From positions 1 to 11,999 of the forward strand of contig JBAWVG010000044.1 in the NCBI GenBank assembly GCA_037147395.1: 11,999 nucleotides of DNA, written 5' to 3'. Below are positions 7,560 to 11,999 of this stretch, piece after piece. Origin of the DNA: VFJL01 sp037147395 (GTDB lineage: Bacteria > Pseudomonadota > Gammaproteobacteria > Burkholderiales > Nitrosomonadaceae). Position numbers and translations under genes: made by a program. The notes beneath the pieces were generated by a model. That model did no database searches. It was not told the DNA's origin and saw only the letters and a program-made list of their open reading frames with translations. Position 1 is the stretch's first letter; each line of letters starts with the position of its first letter.

Positions 7560-10196
7560 TTAGGGATTGCTCTGATAAATCCATTCCCGTCGCACCAACC
7601 ACTTCTCAATTTCAACAGCAATAAGTACGACACCTGCTGCACCCACACATATTGCAAGTTCTGCCATATCGAGTGGTTCTGTTTTGAAAATCGGGTTGAG
7701 CGCAGGAATGTAAATGGTCGCCATTTGCAGTATAACGGTGATGATAATGGCCGCCGTCATCGGTCGGTTGGAGAATGGCCCAATGGAGAATAAGGATTCC
7801 TTTTCAGAACGAATCGCTAGCGCGTTGGCAAGCTGAGCCAATGTCAGTACGGTGAATACCATGGTCTGCCAGTGTGTCGAGTCGGAGTGGTAGGCCCAGG
7901 ATTGAATCAGCAAGGTCAGAGAGGTCATTAGCAATCCTACCCAGACCATATGTTGCCACATCCCATGCGCGAAAATACTTTCCTGAGGGGGTCTCGGGGG
8001 GCGCCGCATCACGCCTCGTTCAGCCGGTTCCGAAGTGAGTGCCAATGAGGGCAGGCCATCTGTAACTAGATTGATCCATAGGATGTGGATCGGTAGCAGT
8101 GGGATGGGCAATCCTAAGAGAGGGGCCAATAAAATGGTCAGAATTTCAGCGGAGTTTGTGGTCACTGCGTAGCGAATGAATTTACGAATGTTATCGTAGA
8201 GGCGGCGGCCCTGCCGTATGGACTGTACGATGGTGGCGAAGTTGTCATCCAGCAGCACCATATGGGCAGCCTCACGTGCCACATCAGTCCCACCTTTGCC
8301 CATCGCTATTCCGATATTCGCCACCTTCAGCGCGGGAGCGTCATTTACGCCATCGCCGGTCATGGCAACGATCTCCCCTTTGTCTTGTAGTGCTTGGACA
8401 ATTCTTATCTTCTGAGTAGGGTCAACGCGTGCATAAACACTTATCTTCTCAACTACTGACTGAAATTCTGTTTGGTCAAGTCGTGCTAGCTCGGGCCCAG
8501 TCATGATTCCCTTGTTATTGTCGAGGAGTATGCCGAGTTCACGTGCAATTGCACCTGCAGTAGCGGGATGGTCACCGGTGATCATTACCGGCGTAATGCC
8601 GGCTGACTTGCATAGAGCCACCGCCTCCTTCACCCCTAGGCGAGGTGGGTCGATTAAGCCGACAAACCCTAGAAAAATCAGCTCGCTTTCCAACTCTTCT
8701 AGGCTTTGAGTTACGGGTAACTCAGGCCAGTTGCGGTAGGCGAAAGCCAATACACGGAGCCCTTCAGCGGCCATGACGCCAGCTGTGCCCAATAGTGCCG
8801 TCCGGTCGATGTCTTCATTTGCGCTAAACGAACGATTACACTTTGACACTATTGCTTCTGGTGAACCTTTGGTAAAAGCAAGCACTATTGCGCCGGTACG
8901 GTGAAAAGTGGTCATTCGCTGCCGCTCAGAGTCGAAAGGTAGCTCCTTAATTCGTGGCATTTCTTGTTCCAATACTTCTTTGTCAAATCCGGCCGTCTGT
9001 GCCGCTTCTAACAAGGCTACTTCGGTCGGCTCCCCTTGTATCTTGTTGTGATTATCTAGGTGAGCATCGTTATTTAAGGCCAGTGCTCGGAATAGGGTCG
9101 GCCATGGTTCTGAAGATTGAGCTAATTGCAGATTATTTTCCAAGCGACCATCGGCATAGATAGCGGCTGCTTGCATTTTATTTTGGGTGAGTGTGCCAGT
9201 CTTGTCGGAGCAGATGAAAGTCACTGAACCCAGAGTCTCCACTGCGGGTAGACGGCGGATCAGGGCATGTTGCTTGACCATTTTGCGCGCTCCAAGGGCA
9301 AGTGAAATGGTCACTACTGCTGGCAGGGCCTCTGGGATGGCAGCGACCGCTAGGCTGATGGCGGTCATGAACATAAGCAACAAGGGTTCACCGCGGACGA
9401 TGCCTAGAATGAATACTACTCCGCAGATTCCCAGCGCTGCTAGCGCTAGCCTTTTTCCCAGATTAGACAAGCGGTTTTGAAGGGGTGTCTTGGTGTCTCT
9501 TGCATCACTGAGCAATGCAGCAATTTTGCCAAGTTCACTATGCATGCCAGTTGCCACCACTAGGCCACGTCCGCGGCCATGGACGATATTAGTGCCCTTG
9601 TAGGCCATGCAATGTCGATCACCTAGCGGCAAATCAGATACTTTCACTGCATCAGTCTGTTTATCTACTGCAACTGACTCTCCGGTAAGCGACGACTCAT
9701 CTATTCTGATATGGGCCGTTTCAACGATACGCAGATCTGCCGGCACTAGATTACCTGCTTCTAGCAGGACGACATCACCGGGAACCAATTCAGCCGTGCT
9801 GACGGTTTCTATCTGGTTGTCACGCACGACTCTTGAGGCGGTTTCAGATAATCTTTTAAGAGCAGATATCGCACATTCTGCTCGGTATTCCTGTACGAAT
9901 CCAATGATGGCGTTCAGTATTACAATGAGAACAATGACGATGGTATCTTCTGGATCGCCAATCACACCAGAAATCGCCGCCGCTACAATCAGAACTAGAA
10001 TCATGAAATCGCTGAATTGGTCAAGAGCCATGCGCCAGAGCGGTCGGCCTTGACTTTCGTTCAGTGTATTGGGGCCAAAATGGGCTAGTCTCCGGGCTGC
10101 TTCGGGAGCACTCAGACCGTTTTGACTGTTAGATTTCAGTTGATGCGCGGCCTCATTTTCAGACAGCACATGCCAGGAGGTCTGGTTAATATCCAT
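7560..10196 (-). CDS. P2-type cation-transporting ATPase, probably a calcium pump
   Basis: An 878-residue, full-length P-type ATPase. Visible in order: N-terminal cation-ATPase domain (about 5-75), actuator domain with LTGES at 170-174, phosphorylation site Asp331 in CSDKTGTLT, nucleotide-binding KGSPE at 443-447, hinge TGDHP at 540-544 and GDGVNDAP at 614-621, then a C-terminal membrane domain to 878, ten segments in all. By recalled alignment with the sarcoplasmic calcium pump, the ion ligands in M4 (Glu289 in IPEALP), M5 (Asn681, Glu684) and M6 (Asn709, Thr712, Asp713 in NLVTDGLPS) are kept, while the M8 glutamate is Gln788, as in plasma-membrane calcium pumps. This favours calcium export from the cytoplasm; another cation cannot be excluded. 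The ATG has no clear ribosome binding site. It is divergent from the cytochrome gene. Confidence 0.93.
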   Translation of the reverse strand: MDINQTSWHVLSENEAAHQLKSNSQNGLSAPEAARRLAHFGPNTLNESQGRPLWRMALDQFSDFMILVLIVAAAISGVIGDPEDTIVIVLIVILNAIIGFVQEYRAECAISALKRLSETASRVVRDNQIETVSTAELVPGDVVLLEAGNLVPADLRIVETAHIRIDESSLTGESVAVDKQTDAVKVSDLPLGDRHCMAYKGTNIVHGRGRGLVVATGMHSELGKIAALLSDARDTKTPLQNRLSNLGKRLALAALGICGVVFILGIVRGEPLLLMFMTAISLAVAAIPEALPAVVTISLALGARKMVKQHALIRRLPAVETLGSVTFICSDKTGTLTQNKMQAAAIYADGRLENNLQLAQSSEPWPTLFRALALNNDAHLDNHNKIQGEPTEVALLEAAQTAGFDKEVLEQEMPRIKELPFDSERQRMTTFHRTGAIVLAFTKGSPEAIVSKCNRSFSANEDIDRTALLGTAGVMAAEGLRVLAFAYRNWPELPVTQSLEELESELIFLGFVGLIDPPRLGVKEAVALCKSAGITPVMITGDHPATAGAIARELGILLDNNKGIMTGPELARLDQTEFQSVVEKISVYARVDPTQKIRIVQALQDKGEIVAMTGDGVNDAPALKVANIGIAMGKGGTDVAREAAHMVLLDDNFATIVQSIRQGRRLYDNIRKFIRYAVTTNSAEILTILLAPLLGLPIPLLPIHILWINLVTDGLPSLALTSEPAERGVMRRPPRPPQESIFAHGMWQHMVWVGLLMTSLTLLIQSWAYHSDSTHWQTMVFTVLTLAQLANALAIRSEKESLFSIGPFSNRPMTAAIIITVILQMATIYIPALNPIFKTEPLDMAELAICVGAAGVVLIAVEIEKWLVRREWIYQSNP

Positions 10197-10646
10197 TTAA
10201 AATAGAACCCAGACGGTTAGAGGATTCTCGTGCGGCACTCGGACGGCCAAGTGGATGGGAAGAGCCAAGGTAGCTGATACTTGGACCCTTCAAGGGGTAA
10301 GACATGCATCATAGTTTCAGCTTAGCCTAAGAAATTAAGGCCTACAACGCGAGGAGTATCTTGATCAGAGGTGATCTTTAGGTGGAGTTCTTTAAGAGCG
10401 GGTTAGATTGTTAGGATCAGAGTGGAGGAAGGATGCTGCGCTAATTGTTTTCCGAGAAGCTCTGTTTCGTAGGGTGTCGTCGACGTTCAGGGATACAGTT
10501 TGCTCAGGTTCTAGTCCATGAGTGCCGATTCTGTCGGTAACAATATTCTTGACCGTCAGGATCGGCAGGATGTAATGTCTGGCCGTGGTGGGCTGCAGAG
10601 TAAATTTAAGATTTGTATTTTTGAAGAGATAAACTGGAGTGTAAAA
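10197..10646. other. 450-base divergent intergenic region between pump and cytochrome genes
   Basis: The region separates the minus-strand pump from the plus-strand cytochrome. I find no supportable gene. It should contain promoters in both directions. On the minus strand a TATGAT at 10308-10313 could be a -10 box for the pump, with about 105 bases of leader, but lacks a matching -35. A short dyad GATCA-GAGG-TGATC lies near 10363-10376. A minus-strand frame stays open across 10392-10661 but has no start codon and is not called as a gene. Confidence 0.5.
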
Positions 10647-10955
10647 ATGAAAACAACAACTTTATTATTAGCAACTATTGCAGTTATAGGCTTGGTTGGC
10701 TGTTCAAAAACGGACAACTACACGCCAGCGGCAACCGCCAGTGGGGAAGATATATTCAATCTGAACTGCACTAAATGCCATAAGCCGAACACTGATGGTA
10801 GCGTGATGGTATTGAATACTGCGGTAGCAAATAAAGATGCCATCATCAAGAAGGTGCAGACAGGAAGCATGTCCATGGCTGCCTTCCCTAATATCACGGG
10901 CGAACCGGCGAATCGTTTGGCGGAATACGTGCTGGCAAACAGCAAGACCAAGTAA
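10647..10955 (+). CDS. Small monohaem c-type cytochrome with lipoprotein-like signal
   Basis: A 102-residue protein starting at the ATG at 10647, chosen because a GGAG ribosome binding site lies seven bases upstream and because the protein then begins with a proper export signal (MKTTTLLLATIAVIGLVGC). An earlier in-frame ATG at 10518 would add 43 residues without export character. The signal ends in LVGC-S, a lipobox, so Cys19 may be lipidated and tether the protein to a membrane. The single haem site is CTKCH at 41-45; Met77 in SMAAFP is the likely sixth iron ligand, followed by an amphipathic helix NRLAEYVLANS, all typical of a class I cytochrome c of about 80 residues. It probably carries electrons in the periplasm; the partners are not encoded nearby. 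It is the only convincing plus-strand gene here. Confidence 0.9.
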   Translation: MKTTTLLLATIAVIGLVGCSKTDNYTPAATASGEDIFNLNCTKCHKPNTDGSVMVLNTAVANKDAIIKKVQTGSMSMAAFPNITGEPANRLAEYVLANSKTK

Positions 10956-10977
10956 CCTGTTGATTAAGCAGAGGTGA

Positions 10978-11003
10978 CCGTAGTGAAGAGACTATCACTA
11001 CGG
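10978..11003 (+). terminator. Hairpin after the cytochrome gene, possible terminator
   Basis: CCGTAGTGA at 10978-10986 pairs perfectly with TCACTACGG at 10995-11003 around an eight-base loop, starting 22 bases after the cytochrome stop. No T-run follows on the plus strand, so it is not a classic intrinsic terminator; it could stabilise the mRNA end or act with Rho. It lies about 60 bases past the end of the minus-strand gene at 11065, so it could also serve that transcript. Confidence 0.5.
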
Positions 11004-11064
11004 GTATTGATGCTCACTATATGCTAAAGATGATATGGGCGAATAACCCGTTACTGTATTGCTA

Positions 11065-11304
11065 CTAAGCTTTCGGTTTTCTGCCAGGGGATAGGGGTGG
11101 AATATACCCCGCCACCCGGTAGAGCATGCCCTCGCTCTTCTTGCCCTTTTCAAAACGGATTGAGTGGCACATTATCAACTCGCCGCTGGCAGTCAGACTG
11201 GACACATCGAGACGCACTTTTGCCAGCGGGATACCCGTGTCATTAGCAATCTCTGAGTCAAGTCGCTCGCCGTGTTGTTTTAGGTATTGCAGAATTTCAT
11301 GCAA
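11065..11304 (-). CDS. Small winged-helix-like putative DNA-binding protein
   Basis: A 79-residue basic protein that reads as a compact helix-turn-helix domain: a first helix MHEILQYLKQHG, then DSEIANDTGIPLAKVRLDVSSLTASGEL (16-43) with the spacing of a winged-helix recognition region, then a beta-wing-like stretch (IMCHSIRFEKGKKSEGMLYRV). It ends in a proline-rich, basic tail (GYIPPLSPGRKPKA). It is probably a small transcription regulator, but the target is unknown and the family cannot be named with certainty. The start codon is TTG, not ATG; it is supported by GAGGAG eight bases upstream (11313-11318) and by the fit of the first helix. A sigma-70-like promoter lies just before it, so it appears to be its own unit. 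Confidence 0.7.
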   Translation of the reverse strand: MHEILQYLKQHGERLDSEIANDTGIPLAKVRLDVSSLTASGELIMCHSIRFEKGKKSEGMLYRVAGYIPPLSPGRKPKA

Positions 11305-11312
11305 AGAAAGTA

Positions 11313-11318
11313 CTCCTC
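11313..11318 (-). promoter_or_regulatory. Strong ribosome binding site that decides a TTG start
   Basis: The minus strand reads GAGGAG, ending eight bases before the TTG at 11302-11304. It is the best Shine-Dalgarno match in this window and supports TTG as the real start of the winged-helix-like gene; the ATG at 11318-11320 overlaps it and is out of frame. Confidence 0.65.
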
Positions 11319-11332
11319 ATAACGCGCTGTTG

Positions 11333-11361
11333 AATATAGAAAGTGAATTTCATCGGGCCAA
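11333..11361 (-). promoter_or_regulatory. Candidate sigma-70 promoter of the winged-helix-like gene
   Basis: On the minus strand TTGGCC (11356-11361) stands 17 bases before TATATT (11333-11338). These match the -35 and -10 consensus at four and five of six positions with ideal spacing. Transcription would start near 11326, about 20 bases before the TTG start codon and just ahead of the GAGGAG site. Confidence 0.5.
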
Positions 11362-11460
11362 GCTGGCACGATACGAGACCATTTTACCAGAAGCGGCGGT
11401 AAAGTTCGGGCTCCTGTGAGTCAGGACCATCTTTTAATAACAGGCATTCGGTTGTCCCTA

Positions 11461-11826
11461 TTACCGGGCCCCCGCCTGCTTAAGTAGCTGTACCACATCC
11501 TCGTGGCCATTCTGCGTCGCTGCAATCAGTGGAGTATCACCATTGCGGGTCTTGATATTCACATCAGCCTTGGCTGCGAGTAATGCCTGCACAATTGAGC
11601 GATGACCGTTCTGTGATGCTACTAGTAGTGCAGTGATACCACGGCCTGCGCCATCGTTCACATCAATCTTGGTTGCGAGTAGCGCCTTGACCTGAGGGAG
11701 GTCACCTCTCCCAGCCGCATTAATGAGAGGATGATTCCCCCCCGAATGGGCCCACGTGCTAGCAGGAATACAGCACAAAGCCAGCAGCATACTCATGGTG
11801 CACAGTTTTTTCTGTAAACCAATCAC
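11461..11826 (-). CDS. Secreted ankyrin-repeat protein
   Basis: A 121-residue protein with an export signal (about residues 1-26, hydrophobic core MSMLLALCCIPAS, likely cleavage after TWA) and then about three ankyrin repeats filling the rest: roughly 31-62 (NHPLINAAGRGDLPQVKALL), 64-95 (GITALLVASQNGHRSIVQALL) and 97-121 (DTPLIAATQNGHEDVVQLL). The repeats carry the usual TPL/A, NGH and LL positions. It should be a small periplasmic or exported protein that binds another protein; the partner is unknown. In some proteobacteria a similar small ankyrin protein accompanies catalase, but no catalase is seen here. The start is GTG, supported by AGGAG seven bases upstream at 11834-11838. An internal ATG at codon 11 is a less likely start since it would shorten the signal. 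Confidence 0.85.
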   Translation of the reverse strand: MIGLQKKLCTMSMLLALCCIPASTWAHSGGNHPLINAAGRGDLPQVKALLATKIDVNDGAGRGITALLVASQNGHRSIVQALLAAKADVNIKTRNGDTPLIAATQNGHEDVVQLLKQAGAR

Positions 11827-11828
11827 CT

Positions 11829-11939
11829 CTATTCTCCTTTGGTACGGGTCAGAATTTCCCCTTCTTTTGATACGAAGAAAGTTAAAAAATCAGTGAGATG
11901 ACCTGAAGTATCCTCGGCGTGTGCATCTTGGTCAAACAT
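11829..11939 (-). CDS. Short open frame of unknown function next to the ankyrin gene
   Basis: From an ATG at 11937-11939 the minus strand encodes 36 residues (MFDQDAHAEDTSGHLTDF, then LTFFVSKEGEILTRTKGE) and stops two bases before the GTG of the ankyrin gene, so the two are probably co-transcribed and perhaps translationally coupled. The frame remains open upstream to a TGA at 11991-11993, and the extra codons also look protein-like (RSWRIASKEF). This suggests either a small gene with a start other than this ATG or the C-terminal end of a larger protein interrupted by a frame change. No good ribosome binding site precedes the ATG. The segment TFFVSKEGEILTR faintly recalls the end of thioredoxin-fold peroxidases, but I do not recognise a family. 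Confidence 0.35.
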   Translation of the reverse strand: MFDQDAHAEDTSGHLTDFLTFFVSKEGEILTRTKGE

Positions 11940-11999
11940 AAACTCTTTGGAAGCGATGCGCCAGGAACGATTCAATCGGAAATTTTGGTTTCAGACCCA

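Noticed and set aside
7491..7793. Plus-strand 100-codon frame at the end of the pump gene
   Set aside because: It mostly mirrors the conserved coding sequence of the pump on the other strand and its product has no recognisable features.
9607..10053. Plus-strand 148-codon frame within the pump gene
   Set aside because: It lies wholly antisense to conserved ATPase domains; the serine- and threonine-rich product is typical of a shadow frame.
10518..10646. N-terminal extension of the cytochrome to an upstream ATG
   Set aside because: The added 43 residues are polar and would bury the export signal; the ATG at 10647 has a good ribosome binding site and gives a normal signal peptide.
10392..10661. 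Minus-strand frame of 89 codons without a stop in the pump-cytochrome gap, with a protein-like stretch near 10560
   Set aside because: It has no ATG, GTG or TTG codon, is closed by several TAA codons at its upstream end inside the cytochrome gene, and resembles no family I know; an open frame of this length can arise by chance.
11383..11417. Short inverted repeats TTTACC/GGTAAA and TCCTG/CAGGA between the ankyrin and winged-helix-like genes
   Set aside because: Stems of five or six pairs without a following T-run on the minus strand are too weak to call a terminator.
1..11999. Signs of mobile elements, CRISPR arrays, tRNA or rRNA genes
   Set aside because: No transposase, integrase, terminal inverted repeats, regularly spaced repeats or recognisable RNA gene was found on either strand.

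Overview
The window looks like a bacterial chromosome of moderate GC content, probably from a betaproteobacterium. The main clue is a Tim44-like gene, then ubiJ (an SCP2-domain ubiquinone factor), then ubiB, all on the minus strand. As far as I recall, that arrangement is typical of betaproteobacteria such as Nitrosomonadales and Burkholderiales relatives, where ubiE usually comes first. The assignment is an inference from gene order and protein character, not from a marker gene. Almost every gene is on the minus strand; the one clear exception is a small c-type cytochrome.

Layout: positions 1-308 hold a thioredoxin-like [2Fe-2S] ferredoxin whose last residues run off the left edge. Positions 445-7352 hold a run of seven tightly packed minus-strand genes, transcribed from right to left: Tim44-like protein, UbiJ, UbiB, then a four-gene polyamine-type ABC importer (ATPase, two permeases, lipoprotein binding protein). 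Gaps are 25 bases or less, or the genes overlap, so they may form one operon. The first part serves ubiquinone biosynthesis and the membrane, the second part solute uptake. A promoter-like region with a small dyad lies upstream at 7353-7559.

Positions 7560-10196 encode a full-length P2-type ATPase with calcium-pump signatures. It is divergent from a small lipoprotein-like monohaem cytochrome c (10647-10955), across a 450-base region without a convincing gene. A 9-bp hairpin follows the cytochrome. The right end carries three more minus-strand items: a small winged-helix-like protein with a TTG start, a secreted ankyrin-repeat protein with a GTG start, and a short open frame of unknown nature ending two bases before the ankyrin gene.

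I see no mobile element, tRNA, rRNA, CRISPR array or phage gene. The region reads as ordinary housekeeping and transport chromosome. The points most worth a second look are the joining of the ubi and pot-type gene sets, the altered ligand pocket of the binding protein, the ion-site residues of the pump, and the unexplained open frames at the right edge.
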